A stretch of DNA of 64,000 nucleotides from Sordaria brevicollis. Lineage: Eukaryota; Ascomycota; Sordariomycetes; Sordariales; Sordariaceae. The stretch's first letter is position 1. Each line of letters starts with the position of its first letter. The notes below the pieces were generated by a model that saw only the letters and a list, made by a program, of their open reading frames with translations, did no database searches and was not told where the DNA came from. The DNA is taken from the NCBI GenBank assembly GCA_033439795.1, contig JAUTDP010000007.1, positions 992,001 to 1,056,000 on the forward strand, written 5' to 3'. The translations under genes and the position numbers were made by a program. Shown here one piece after another: positions 46,386 to 58,473 of this stretch.

Positions 46386-47694
46386 ATGGAGAGAAGTGGA
46401 GGAGTCTCGTGGTTATAGTGACAAAAGTGGACGGTGGTCACAGGTTGACTAAATACCCCTTTTATGTTGTTTACTTTGTCAATGCGATTTTGTTGGGCCC
46501 CGCGTAATTTGCGGACGATTGATAGCCCTGTTTACATATTTGGACATGATATTTACGATTGTATAGAGAAAAGTTGTTTGCAGACTGTCCCGCTGTCTCG
46601 GATATGATGTTTGATGAAACCTAAAGCCTACTTGTAGTGAAGTCCGTTAATTTTCAGGTGGATAGAGCTGAGCAACGTCCTTACTCTCGGCATGATGTAT
46701 CAGTTCTCTCATCCCTTCGGTCTTTCGTATGGAACACTCGATCCATGCCATCCAGAGGCAGAAAGACCTCTTTAGCAATATGGTAATGGTACTGAAGAGG
46801 CGAACCAGTGTGCAACATTGGGACGTGGTGCCAGGACAAACATGTGTCGAGTTCACCGTCGCATGATAGCCAAGTGGCGCGTTGAAATCGAAGCAAAGAA
46901 GAAAACCGTTTGGGGGGCTACACCCGTGCAGGCCGCGTACATCCTTCGTGCACCGGCCAGCTCACCGGATGGCCATCAACCGGACGACCTTGCAAGTTGT
47001 GGTGTTCTGGCAGGTTGGACGAGGGGTTCTGAGCGTATTGCCTAACGGCCAGTGTCCTCGGTTTGCGTTCCGCCAGCCTTGAAAGCCTGCTTCCATGTCT
47101 TTCCGTGAAGATCATGGGCGAGAAACGAGGTTAGAGACTTCGCTTCATGGGCCAGGGTGAAGTTGATGAAGCTGCCGAATTATCATCTAGTAGTGCAGTG
47201 TCCGTAGGCCTTTCATCCCAACCGTTGAGCCTCATAACTGAACTGCCTGTGGTTACTAGGGAGGGCGGCCACAACTTCCAAGTGGAAATTCTGGAATACC
47301 GGTAGGGAGGCGGAGGTGGCAGGCGAGTGTCGTTCCTTCCTCAGGTTTGCCCTCGAGGTGCCTTCACTCGCTCTTTCCGCTTTCGTGGCTCGTCCCTCCA
47401 CTGGGTTACTGGTCGTTCAGGTGCCACTTCCTGTTGCTGCTTGCTCTCCCGTCTTTTTTCTTCCACACCTCCCATTTCCATTTCTTCCTTTGCAAGGCGA
47501 TACCTTCCAGGCTGTAACAGATCTCAGCTCGGCTGTGGCTGTCACTCTTCCATCGCCTTCAGCTCCAGCCCAACTTCGACCTTGACCGCGACCGATTCTT
47601 CGACGCAAACTCCTTCCTCACACCTTCACCCACCGATAATTTTCCAGGTACGACCAGCCTCTCGCACCCGACCAAGTCGAAGCAATCAACATCG
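46386..47694. other. Intergenic region between PUF6 and the membrane-protein gene
   Basis: Several short frames overlap on both strands, none with family features. The C/T-rich part at about 47330-47690 is likely 5' leader of the next gene. Confidence 0.55.
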
Positions 47695-48803
47695 ATGGAA
47701 CCGAATCCGTCCAGAGAGCCACCTCCCTCGCGACTCCCAGAGGGAGCTCCTCTGATGGTGGCTCAGAGGGACCACGATGGCGGAGACTGCCCAAGGGGTT
47801 ACCAGTGGTACACTTGCAACGCGGGCTTTGGCGTTCCCTATGCCGGTTGCTGCGCCATGGACCCTTGCCGTCCCGATATGGCCGACTGTCCTGATCGGTA
47901 CAAACCTCAACTCGTCACGTCCATTACCAGCGTCATCACCATTACAGCGTCCGACGACACCACTACTTTGACGAAAACTAGTTTCACTACCATTGCTTCC
48001 TCCGCCAGCTCGGAACCCACCACAAGTCATACCTCTACTTCCCACATATCATCAACAAGCGCCAGTGAGAGTGCTTCGTCAAGCGCTAGTGCCTCGTCCA
48101 CTGCTACCTCTACTCCTGACGCATCGCCCACTGTAGTCCACAAAGACCTCTCGGTTGGCGCAATCGTAGGAATCGCGGTAGGATGCTCGCTTGCCTTCAT
48201 CTTCTTCGCCATTTCCGTCTGTATGTGGTGGGGCCGACGCCGAGCAAAGAAAGCCGAGAAAAAGGGCATCGCGGAGACTACCAATGTCGCATCCTTCCTC
48301 GGCCCAACCGACATGCGCAACCCATCCGAGACGGGACAAGGTAAGAACATGCCCCAGTCCGGCTCCAGTTTCCCCCATGGAAACTACCAACCGGTTCCCA
48401 ACGGTGCTCCTTACGAGTACAGAGGTCAAGGTACGCCAACTCCTTCCTCAAAGCGTCAAACGTAACGCACTCATAGTGAGGCGGTAAGGACTTCTTCGCT
48501 GACCACAACTTCTTAGACTTGACAGGCTCAAGATCCACGACCAACACGACTTGGCCCGGCTCGCCTATGGACTACCAGAATTACCGCTTCAGCGGCGCGA
48601 CCAACATGTCGACCTCAGCGAGCCACAATGGCGGAGGCACTCCAGTTAGCCCAAACTTCCCATCGCGAGGTGCCTCGGAACTCGACACCAACCAGATGTA
48701 CCAGGAGGGTGGATGGGGCCCAACGTTCGCGCCTATGCACGAAATCCCCGAGCTCGAAAGCAATGAAAGGCCACACCAACAGTCCCAAGGCCCGAGCAAC
48801 TAG
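47695..48803 (+). CDS. Single-pass Ser/Thr-rich membrane protein (wall-sensor-like layout)
   Basis: Exons 47695-48430 and 48517-48803 give 340 residues. A second acceptor at 48525 would give a version shorter by three residues. The N-terminal part holds a short cysteine-rich block (C at about 32, 41, 52, 53, 58 and 65). Next come a Ser/Thr-rich stretch (about 75-145) and one transmembrane helix (about 153-178). An Arg/Lys-rich stop-transfer (G-R-R-R-A-K-K-A-E-K-K) and a Pro/Gly/Asn-rich cytoplasmic tail follow. No cleavable signal peptide is evident. The layout resembles fungal Mid2/WSC-like sensors, but the Cys block is not a WSC domain. I leave the function open. Confidence 0.78.
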
Positions 48804-49776
48804 CGAGGACTCGCCCCATTGTCCTGAGTAAAGAGAGATGACAGCTTGGCTCTGAACTTGGCAAAGAGATGGGTTTCTCTCGTCTTCGCGAGAGGTTTCG
48901 GAAAGAAGGGGATAGACCTTCCCAGGTCGGGCTGGGTTAGGATGTACCTGCGGTCAATTGTTGTGGTATCCAGGGCTCATACAACAAGCAGCACAGGTCA
49001 ACTCGTCTCGGGTTCATCGTATCCTTTGGCCGCGCGGCTTTGGATCATCGTCAAAATGCGCCTTTTCAAGCCCATCCGTCTGATTCCCTGATGATGGTTG
49101 ACAAGCAAGGGTGGAAATACATGGTACCAGCTATACAAGCATGGCTCGCGTGGGACTTTTGAAAAGGCGATACGGTAGTGCTACAGACGAGGCGGCGGGG
49201 AGTGTGTTAGGCTCCTGAATAAGCAACATTCGGGAGGTGACGAACTGTGAAGGAAAAGGCAATGACTCTGGCATGGCGGGTGATTGGGACTGTTAATAAA
49301 GGTGCTTCAATAGCGAGGTCCACGCGTGTGAGGGTGAGAACACTTACTGCCACTCGTGTGTAAAACTCCCTGGCTCTAACATCGCCTGGAAAAGCAAATT
49401 GATGGGGTCACTCGAACAGAAAACTAGGTTTAGCAGAACGCAGTGAATAGTAAATAAAATAGATGGTCTATTTGATCAGACAGCGGCCCTTAAGACGCCA
49501 AACCATGCATTTTTCCCACTTCCGTGACCTATACTGACAACGACGATGATCCACCTTGTGGTTCGTTTTGATATCTTTTTGACATGATGACCGATTTCCC
49601 AGATATTGTTCAGTCGTCTCACCTCCAACACGGGAAGTTATGTGATGTGTCCGTAAGAAGTAGTTTTAACAGAAAGAAATAGTGAAATAGCGACGGAACA
49701 AAAAAAGCAGAAATGCCCAACCCACCCACAATTAACGACTTGCTGAATCAGAGCTGTCCTTCTCAGATATGCCCTC
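48804..49776. other. Convergent 3' region before RPB4
   Basis: No gene is evident. It holds 3' UTRs of the flanking convergent genes. Confidence 0.6.
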
Positions 49777-50351
49777 CTAGGTGCTCATGAGCTTGGCCAT
49801 CTCGTCCAGCAATTCTTGTAGCTCGTCGTCCCTGATCTTGTCCGCCAGCGAGGGGATCAGCGTCTTGCACTCGTCGGCACTATCGCAACAGAGTGAACCT
49901 AGATTTTGATAGATATCAGTCAGCCACATCGCTCAATAACGCACCATCCTCCTCCCCGATCCAACTCCCAATTTCCCCTCCACAGAAGATAGAGTCAAGT
50001 TGAAAAGAAGAGAGAAAAAAAAAATAGCATACCAATCTGCGCCCTCTCGAACTTGGTCAGCTCCTTCCGAGCGCTCAGCAGCCGCTCCACGGCCTCGACG
50101 TTCTCCTTCTGCTTGAAGCGCGCAAACGCGTCCAGGTAGTCAAGCGTCTTGTTGAGCACGTCCGTCTCGTTGCGGTCCTTGCGGTCCTTGCGGCGCTTGG
50201 TCATGAGCGCGTTGATGACGAGCGACGCCTCCGAGAGCGTGAGCGTGTCCACCTCCTGGAACTCGCCCAGCTTGAGCACCGCCGAGGCCTCCTCCTCGCC
50301 GGGCGGGGGAGGCTTGGAGCGCGAGGTCGGGGCGTGGTGTTGGTCCGACAT
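49777..50351 (-). CDS. rpb4: RNA polymerase II subunit RPB4
   Basis: Exons 50351-50033 and 49898-49777 encode 146 residues. The start is M-S-D-Q-H-H. Family blocks are G-E-F-Q-E-V-D-T-L-T-L-S-E-A, R-R-K-D-R, T-L-D-Y-L-D-A-F-A-R-F-K, and after the intron C-D-S-A-D-E-C-K-T-L-I-P-S-L. The end is A-K-L-M-S-T. Rpb4 pairs with Rpb7 to form the stalk of RNA polymerase II, which binds nascent RNA and couples transcription to mRNA export and decay. The intron carries a long A/T run right after the GTATGC donor. It lies in the same orientation as RGB-1. Confidence 0.94.
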
Positions 50352-51964
50352 TTTTTTTTTATTTCTGTTCTGACTATGAAAATGGGGGTTGACGTTTGTT
50401 CGTTCGTTTCGGCTGGAGAAGTCGTCGTCTACTTGATTTCTCCGTCTGTCTGTAGATAGAAAGGGGAGCGCGCCACTGGCTGGCTAATCGGCGTTCCTAT
50501 GGTAAGGTATCGGGGGATGGATGCGCTCGTGGACGGGATGCTCAAGAGGTATGATCAAATTCGACAAAATGTGTTCCGCTGGACTGTTGCGCTTGTGGGT
50601 TTCTCGTCCTGTCCACAATGGCCTCGACGTTGGCGTTTGTGGTATTCCTTTGTCCTCCTACTGGACCTTCCAAACTCCCAGCTACAGCTGTCGCGCTTGA
50701 ACGCTATTACGCTAATGCTGGTACTGGTGGTGCCGCTCCGAGATCAAGGTACTATATTTCAATAAAACGATGAAAACGTCGTGTTTGATTTAGTGTCGAG
50801 GTGTGGTTGTCGGCTCGTCTTTCTTCTCGCTGTTATGGCAGATATGATTTGGCGTTGAATGGTTGAGGTTGTTACGCATCTGGAAGACTGGAACTGTCAC
50901 TGGAAGTTACATAATTGGAGGTCGCTATTTGCCGGCCGGGTCCCCTGTCCGGCATTGCATTGTTGTTGCAAATGGTAACCACAGAGTAATGTCATGGTAA
51001 ACCTGGTGCCGTAAGATACCGTTTCTGTAAATTATGTTTCTCGTCAAGTGAATGGTGTCGATTAATACGACTACCATACAATACACCACTACAAACGTTG
51101 CTGTTTTGTACGTTATTCGATGACGGTGTTGGTTTAAATCTGAACACCCTCTTTCAAAAGATATCGATCAGTTAGACCCAGCTGGTGATTTACATCTTTA
51201 TCATCACCACGCGACACCCAGGAAACGCCACTTCGCATCAATTCTCTGTATCAATTTGATGAACAGGCTCGCATCGGACTGTTGTATAAAGACGAACGAA
51301 AACGAGGATGCTTACAAGTTGGCTAGTTTAAAGTCCACCGACCTCAGACAAGAAAGAAGACTTCGATCTCGGTACTGATCCAAAATCTGCACTTAGTCAT
51401 GATTTCATATTTATATCTTTTGTCATCTACGTTCTGTGCGGATTATCTGGGAACTGGTGGGTATTCCGTGCCGGACCTTTCACCCCATCATGACATGACA
51501 CTCGGCGCTCTGTCCTGCAGACGGAATGAGAAGGACATGATGGTTGTTCAACATACGAATTATACTTCCCCCCTTCCCGCCCGGGATTGTGCCCTGGGCT
51601 GGCGGCTCTTTGGGCCCTCCATTGCACTCCCGCTTCGTTCCAAACACCGGCGCTGTGTTCTTAAAGGGGTCTAGAAAAGTCGATGTGGTGAACCGGGGCA
51701 TAGCTCTTCATAGCTGGTGCTCTCCCCGCAAAGCTGCCTCCTATTGCATCCGTGACCTATACGTGCCCTTGTCTTTCAACTCGACTATATGCTCCTCGCT
51801 CCGCTTAGAGACACCCCCCATGCCCCTAAGCCCCAGCATTTCGAGCGCCAACAAACCAGAACTGTGAACACCCCAGCAAGACCGTGGAACGAGAGGCATA
51901 ACAGCCTCAGCGATCATGTGAAGGGAATCCCGATCTCGCCCGTCCCCTGTCTTCCACATTCTGT
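50352..51964. other. Intergenic region between RPB4 and RGB-1
   Basis: This 1.6-kb region holds the RPB4 promoter and the RGB-1 3' UTR. Short frames at 50499-50765 and 51399-51867 have no recognisable features. Confidence 0.55.
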
Positions 51965-54003
51965 TTACAGCGCGGAGAAGACGAAAAGCTACATGAAGTT
52001 AGATATCAAACAGAGGCCAAGGTGACGACGCTATCAAAGACTGGCGGGTCAGAAACTTACGTTGTTGGTCGCTGCAATGGCGATGCTGTCCTCGAATGGA
52101 TGCCAGCTCATGTGGAGAATCTTCTTGTTGAAGTCGATCTGGTCTGCGTCCGTCTCCTTCCGCATTCTTTGACCTTGGCCTGCCGCTGCCGGACTTCCTG
52201 CCCGTGAATTTCCCTTCTTACCACCGTTAGCTGTAGGACTTGTCGACGAGTTAATGGGTGTCGGCACCCCAACTTTCTTGGCCTTGAACGCCGACTTATC
52301 CGCTTGCAGGACGACCTCCACCTCCTTGTCGGGATCCGATGGGTAGATCATGAAGTTGTTGTTATAGCTCCCTGTCATTACGTTCTTGGCGTCGCCAGAG
52401 AACACGACCTCGAATTTGTCAAAGATGCTGTCGTTTTCGTATGTGTCGCAGAGTCTCGGCCTGAGGTGTTCGTGAATGGGAATCGTCTTGACCGGCTGTC
52501 GCTCCATGTTGACGTCCCAAATCTTGACCGTCAAGTAGTCACGGGAAAGGATATATCGGCCGTCGTAGGAGAAGCGAACGTCGGAGATGGAAGATATAAT
52601 TTCGGAAAAGAAAGACCGGGACGATGGGTCCTCTTCTTGTTCGAACACTGTATCGGAGAAAAAACAAATGTAAGCAATGGCCAGCAGTAGCTCGAGGAGA
52701 AGTTGTTCTCCATGTATGGCTCCCAGAAATTCAACGTACTCTTTGCGTGCTGGTCGCACAACGCCCTTTCGCGCATATCTGCCAGCTTGATTGTGCCCTT
52801 GGAACTGGCATACATGAACCAGTTGCAGCTCAGAGGATGAAACTCTGCGGCTGTGATCACCTCTGTCAATTCCTCCATGTTCGCCGGCTTGATATCCACA
52901 ATGTTGAAGCTCTGGTCCTGGATATTCAAGTTCCATAGGTTGATCCGCAGATCATCGCTGCTGATGAAGGTCTCGCCGTCGCTGTTGACTGAAATGCTGT
53001 TGATATGGTACGCATGGGCATTTGCATATGTTCTCCGAGGAACGGCGGCAACGACGGTGTCGTGGTGGGTAAGCCTGGGGAGCTTGAGATCGGCGGAAGT
53101 GCGAAACTGAGGATGAGGTAGGGCACGGGGTGCGCCTCCACCACCGGCCACATTTGCAGGCGTCAAATCATGGGATAGGTTGTTCTCGGCGACCACCTTA
53201 AGAGACTTCTCGAACACCTTCCATAGCTTGATCGTCTTGTCGTTTGTCGAGAGGAGGTAGTGGGAGGCATTCTGTCTCCTGCACCACTTGATTTTGTTGA
53301 TCTTTTCCTCGATTTCAAGAGACTTGAGATAATCGAACTCGGGCTCGTGGGACTGAAATTCGGTATGAAACTTGTATTCGCAGGTTTTTTTCTGGCGACA
53401 GGTAAGCAACACATAGACAAGAGGGGACAGAAAAGGGGGGATTCTGCGACTCCACTAACCGTCTCGTTCCTTTCGAATAGCACAACTCGTCCACCCTTAT
53501 CACCGGTCGCCAAGTAGTTTCCGGTGTGGTCAAACTCTACCGTGGAGATGATATCGGCTGGTGAAGGCAGGTCAGCATGGTTGAGGATGTCGATGACGTG
53601 AGGGGGGACATTGACGAGCTCCTGATCGAGGGACCCGTCGTTGGAGGAGGGGTAAATGGTACCTTCGGTAATGTCTTCAACATCTCCCTTGTCGCCGAAG
53701 CATCTGTAACAAAATCTCAGTATGAAGAAGTGGGGCACACGCAGGACGGCAAGACGATGTCTCGTGCAAAGAACAGCAATGACGGAGAAAGATGCGTAGG
53801 GCAACGTAGAGCGGAGATCGGATCCAGACGACGCGGACGCGAGTGCGGGCACGGGGACAGGCACGAGCGCAATCGCACAAAGACGGACGCTCGCGATGCA
53901 GAAGTGTATGAGGAGCGAGGACAGGCCAGAGGGAAAGGGAGTCGAGGAGATCAACTTACTGAGTGAACTTCCATGTCGGAGAGTTGGTATCTGTTTCCAC
54001 CAT
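51965..54003 (-). CDS. rgb-1: Protein phosphatase 2A regulatory B subunit (B55/Cdc55, RGB-1)
   Basis: Five exons (54003-53960, 53703-53460, 53391-52740, 52647-52061, 51988-51965) give 516 residues with matching phases. The start M-V-E-T-D and the blocks [22 protein letters not shown] and [14 protein letters not shown] are diagnostic. So are [19 protein letters not shown] and the final short exon L-F-V-F-S-A-L. The fold is a seven-bladed WD40 propeller that directs PP2A to substrates. Insertions typical of fungi sit near residues 180-205 (Gly/Ala) and 425-470 (Ser/Gly/Lys). In Neurospora rgb-1 affects growth and conidiation. The last exon is only 24 bases. Confidence 0.94.
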
Positions 54004-55378
54004 CTTCAACGATTCCCAGGGCCGTGGGCGATTGGATCCCCACCTCTACCAGATTGTTGGACAAGGGCGACGAGCGGGCGGGGAGACAGATGGGCAACGA
54101 TGGCACGGGACGGCGTTCCCAATGGCGATGATGTACAGGAAGAGATTTCACGGGGTCGAGTCGCGAAACCAAGGGATGGCGGAGAGACTGGAGTAGGAGA
54201 TCTAGAGAGAGTGCCCAACAGAGCCCGGGTCAATACAGGTAGGTACGCCGCTGTGAATGTTTTTGCAGGGAGCATACGAATGTGGATGAAGGTAAGGGTT
54301 GGGTAGGGAAGGATGGGAGGAGGGCAGCAACCTGGAAGTGGAAGCAGACTTGCACTCGTTTGATGGGTGTAGAGGTAAGGTAGTGTAGAGTATGTAATGT
54401 ATGTGTATGTACCTGACTGATGGTGCGGTCGGGTGTGGTGGAAGCAGAGCCCGACCCGGGTGGTAGTAAGGTACGGAGGGCGGCGGGAGGTAAGGCGAGG
54501 TAGAGGTAGCGCAGCAAGACGGCTGGGCGGAGGAGGACCTGGAAGGGGACCGGGATGGTGGGTATGAGGCTCAAGTGAAGAGCCGGGTGTATAATTACTA
54601 CCTATGTAGTAGCGCCGAGCGTACCTCTAGAGCGACGGATTGAGGTGCAAACCCAACTGGGAAGGAAGTGGTTTGTCGCAACGACGAACCTGCGCTGGAT
54701 ACAAGAAGACTGTGTGTGGGCGCCGACCGAGCGATAATCTGACGTTGCTTCCTCGCTGGAGCTGGGTGACAAGAGAGAGAGAGGGATGTACCTAGAGGTA
54801 GGTAGACGTGGACCAGCTTCGTGCTGCAGGTGCGCAAAGCCAAGTGAAGATGCGGGGTACGTCAAATCGAGAGCTGTATGCGGATATGGCGTATTTTGTT
54901 GTTGTTGAAGGTCGGGGTTGTTGCCTTCAGTTTGCAAGATCGAGCAAAGATGGTGGATGAAGATGGAGATGGATGGGCCGAGACGTGGGAAGGAGCAGCG
55001 AGACAACGACCTCTCCTGCCGGGGACGGGTGTTAAGCTTTGATTGAAGGGAATGACGAGCTAGTTAGCGAGGTACTGAGTGGACACTATGCTGAAAGGCG
55101 GGCTCGGAGGTACCCTTTAGGATGGTGCTAAGGTTGGCCCCTCCCTCTCCAACATGGCCCGGGGTAACCTCACCTCAGCCCACTCTCCATGCCCGCCCAT
55201 GGGATCATGGAACTCCCTCTCACAGACATCCAGCCAGGCTGCCCGGTGGAGGGTCCGCTCCCGTCGTGCAACGACACAGGGCAGCTTCCACTTCCGCCAG
55301 TGAGCAATTGCGGGGTCCATTCCATTCCACCTGCAGTGTATAGAGGTACAATCACGACGGGAGATACCTCTATACTGA
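54004..55378. other. Upstream region of RGB-1 up to the pogo-like element
   Basis: It contains the RGB-1 leader and promoter, with scattered aggtac/taggtag motifs. No other gene is seen. Confidence 0.55.
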
Positions 55379-55380
55379 TA

Positions 55381-55403
55381 CAGTCAACTCTACAATTAAC
55401 GAT
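55381..55403 (+). repeat. Left terminal inverted repeat of the pogo-like element
   Basis: These 23 bp pair exactly with 57679-57701. Confidence 0.93.
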
Positions 55404-55411
55404 CAGAGGAA

Positions 55412-55429
55412 TAACGATATTCTGGGTAT
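55412..55429 (+). repeat. Subterminal direct repeat, left copy
   Basis: taacgatattctgggtat is identical to 57633-57650. Both copies are followed by an acgat motif. Confidence 0.9.
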
Positions 55430-55699
55430 TACGATCAAATACGCGGGAACGGATTTTTTTTAATATAGATTACAACAAATTAACAATATTTCCCGTATTA
55501 CGATAACGATCAGATTTCTACTTAGTAATACACATAAAATCGAATCTAATCGTTATTTTTACCCAAATTACTAATACCCAAACTAGCCAATTTACTACAC
55601 TAGGCACCCTAATTAGGTCTAACCTCCTCCACCCCCTCTTTCCCCTCTTTTATTAATATATTAATAAATCCCTCAAAATACTACCTTTTTTAATTATAA

Positions 55700-57300
55700 T
55701 AAACGCTTTAAACTTATTAATCTCTCTACTATACCCTACCATTAATATCTTAATCGTTATTTTTACCCTTATTTACGTACTCTACTATATTTAAATCTAA
55801 ATCCCAAAAAATACCCCATCGCTATACCCTCACTAAATCCCAACGGTAAACTATCCGCCGCTACGCGAAGCGCGGTACTAAATAACGTAATATTACCGCT
55901 TAAGCAACCCGCGAATTTAGTTATAAAATTAACTAATTTACTATTAACGAATCCCTCAAATCTAAATAGGATTATCTCGATACTAAAATATTCCTTCGAA
56001 ACTATATTAGTATTACCAAAATTCATTAAACCGATTTTCTTATCCTCGAAAAAATTTTTTATAAATAAATCCTTTATATAAAGGGGACGTAATTATTAAT
56101 TACGGGGGATATAATCCAAACTACTACAAAAATTTTATAGAATATAATACCCAAATATCATTCTATTAATAAACTAAAATTCTCAATAAAGTAATTAATA
56201 AAATTTAAACAACGCTACAATATTAAATAATATAAATAAAGCGGGGAATCTAGTACTACCGACGTTATTAATTCTATAGAAGAAATCGAAGGTATTTAAT
56301 AGCTTATTAAAGGGTATTATTTTAATAATATATATAACGCTAACGAAATTAAACTATTCTAATTATCTACACCCGATTTTACACTAACCACCAAACCTCA
56401 ATTTAGCGGCAAAAAGAAGAAAAATCGTATTATTATTATACTTACCTCTAATATATTAAATATATATAAATTCGACCTTTAAATTATCGGCCATTTTAAA
56501 AATCCTTGCCTATTTAGTAGAAATTGCCGTTTAATTGCTAATCTACCCCTTATTTAGCAATATAATAAGAAGGTATAAATAATAGCCGTTATTTTTATTA
56601 AATTTTTATTATAATTTAATTAATAGATAGCGGGCAAGAAAATTCTCCTTCTTATAAATAATTTCAACGCCTATATTTCCGCCCTCAAATAGCTTTAAAA
56701 AAGGGATAAGGATTATACTTTACAGAATATAATAATTCGTATCCTCCTTACTAATACTACCTCTTTATACCAGCCTATAAATTAAAGGATTATTAATAAT
56801 ATAAAGGTATACTATAGGAAATTCTAACTTCAATATATAATTAATTATACGCTCGCTAGCCATAATCCCTTCAAGAATACTACTATTTTACAAATTATTT
56901 ACTAAATTATTAATTCGTAATGTAATAAAATTATTCCCGGTACTATCGATAATTATTAAAGGAAATTAATACTATTAGGACTAATATAAAATCCTAATAA
57001 AAAGCCTACTAATTAAATTAACCCCGCCAATAATAAAAATCCCTATAATAGTAATAAAATTATTACCCCGCCGGTTAAAAATCTAAATACAAATTCTAAT
57101 AAAATAAAGAGGCTCGTAAAAGGTTTAATACGTATAAAGACTATCAAATTTATAATAAATATCAACAATTTTATTAACCCGCTAAATAAAGAAGTTATCA
57201 ATAGCCCGGAAAACCTCCTAATCCATATAATTAAAACGTTCTCCTAGGTAATAAGGGATAATAATAATAACGAATAAAAGTAGTAAGAATCCGTCTACAT
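55700..57300 (+). pseudogene. pogo/Fot1-type transposase (DDE_1), RIP-broken
   Basis: Read through stops, the plus frame shows the family blocks: a TKR-like block leading to I-x-G-H/K-x-K-N-P (about 56480-56510), then L-L-I-N-N-F-N-A. In that block the second catalytic Asp of the usual L-L-x-D-N-F is Asn (56657-56659). Further on T-S-L-Y-Q-P-I-N-Q has the third Asp also as Asn (56780-56782), followed by a Y-Y-R-K-F block. Both changes fit G-to-A transitions. The N-terminal CENP-B-type DNA-binding part is too damaged to delimit. Confidence 0.85.
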
Positions 57301-57632
57301 TTCGCTAACGGCCGCGTTTAAAATTATCGCGATAATTATTCAATATTAAAAATAATCGATAACGGTTAATTTAATAAAGATAATTTTCTTTCGGCGGGTA
57401 TAAAAGAGATTCATTAAATAATCGTTATTAAAAAAGTTCAATACGCCCTAGAAAACTCTAAATTTATACTTTATAAAGTAATAATATACAAATTTGTATA
57501 GGAGCCGTTCATTAGACAGAATACAGCATTTTTTCTAACTCGAATCGATTGGAAACGACGTAAAATAACGTAAAACTACCCTATCTGGTTAAAAAATACG
57601 GTTTTATGATATCTTTCACCAAATTCTGAGTG

Positions 57633-57650
57633 TAACGATATTCTGGGTAT
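57633..57650 (+). repeat. Subterminal direct repeat, right copy
   Basis: Identical to 55412-55429, in the same orientation. Confidence 0.9.
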
Positions 57651-57678
57651 AACGATTAGATTTGCTGGTACACTCGAT

Positions 57679-57701
57679 ATCGTTAATTGTAGAGTTGACT
57701 G
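57679..57701 (-). repeat. Right terminal inverted repeat of the pogo-like element
   Basis: Exact reverse complement of 55381-55403. Confidence 0.93.
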
Positions 57702-57703
57702 TA

Positions 57704-58473
57704 TGGCATATTGGCATGTGGTGCCCTGCGGCCCCGTCGTTCTTTGTTCATTGCCTCTTGGGCCTTTTCTATCCAATCTAACTGCCCTTATAAGGGGAGG
57801 GAAACAGCTCTTTCATTCCGTCTTTTTGTTCGCAGCTACCCAATTGAATTCAATTCGGCACCGGGGGGCTCACCGGGTGGGACGTGGTCTACACATTCCA
57901 TGGAACATTTCCCATCAAAGTATCAATTCGCAAACGGGGCAATGAAATTTACCGGATTTGACATAGTTGTCTACCACCATATCTACGGTTATCACAGAAG
58001 TCCAAGAACTCTAGAAAACTCCAAACGTTGCTGCAGCCGCACGGTAAAGGTTGAAACGCACATGTCGCATGAATCATCGGAAAAGCACGTGTAATGTTCC
58101 GACCGGCCTGCCTTGAATCTTCGGGCCTAGGTTTCTTGCAAGTTGCGGAGCCCCCCGGGAGCCGGGACTATATAAGTTGATAGATACCCACTTTCTCCCC
58201 GTCCGCATCATCGTCCCGGACGGGCTTGGACATCCTTCGTCTTCTTGAGATTTCGACAGGTCACAGGGGCCTCCACATGTTGGTCTTGGACAACTATTAA
58301 CCGGTTCCCGTCTGGATTTAACTTCCCTCTCTTCTCTTTTTTGCCATCATCTTGTTGGCAAGACTTTTTTTTTCCCTCCTATCTACCTCTTCCACTTACA
58401 GCCCGGACTTCTTTCTCCACTCACCATTGGATATTATATACCGACCAAAGCCGCGTCCGTTTTAGGGTTGAAG
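57704..58473. other. Upstream region of the unrecognised gene at 58474
   Basis: It contains a TATA box and a C/T-rich leader. A 127-codon frame at 57711-58094 has no support as a gene. Confidence 0.55.
58169..58175 (+). promoter_or_regulatory. TATA box upstream of the gene at 58474
   Basis: tatataa lies about 300 bp before the ATG. It is followed 30-40 bp later by a pyrimidine-rich stretch suitable for transcription start. Confidence 0.55.

Larger units (their letters stand above)
55381..57701 (+). mobile_element. pogo/Fot1-like Tc1-mariner transposon, RIP-degraded
   Basis: The ends are 23-bp perfect inverted repeats beginning CAGTCAACTCTAC (55381-55403 and 57679-57701), flanked by TA on both sides (55379-55380, 57702-57703) as for all Tc1/mariner insertions. 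The interior is AT-rich with broken plus-strand coding for a DDE_1-type transposase. Length (2321 bp) is normal for fungal pogo/Fot elements. A perfect 18-bp direct repeat lies just inside both ends (55412-55429, 57633-57650). Confidence 0.93.

Noticed and set aside
50499..50765. 88-codon plus frame
   Set aside because: It sits in the RPB4 promoter region and has no recognisable features.
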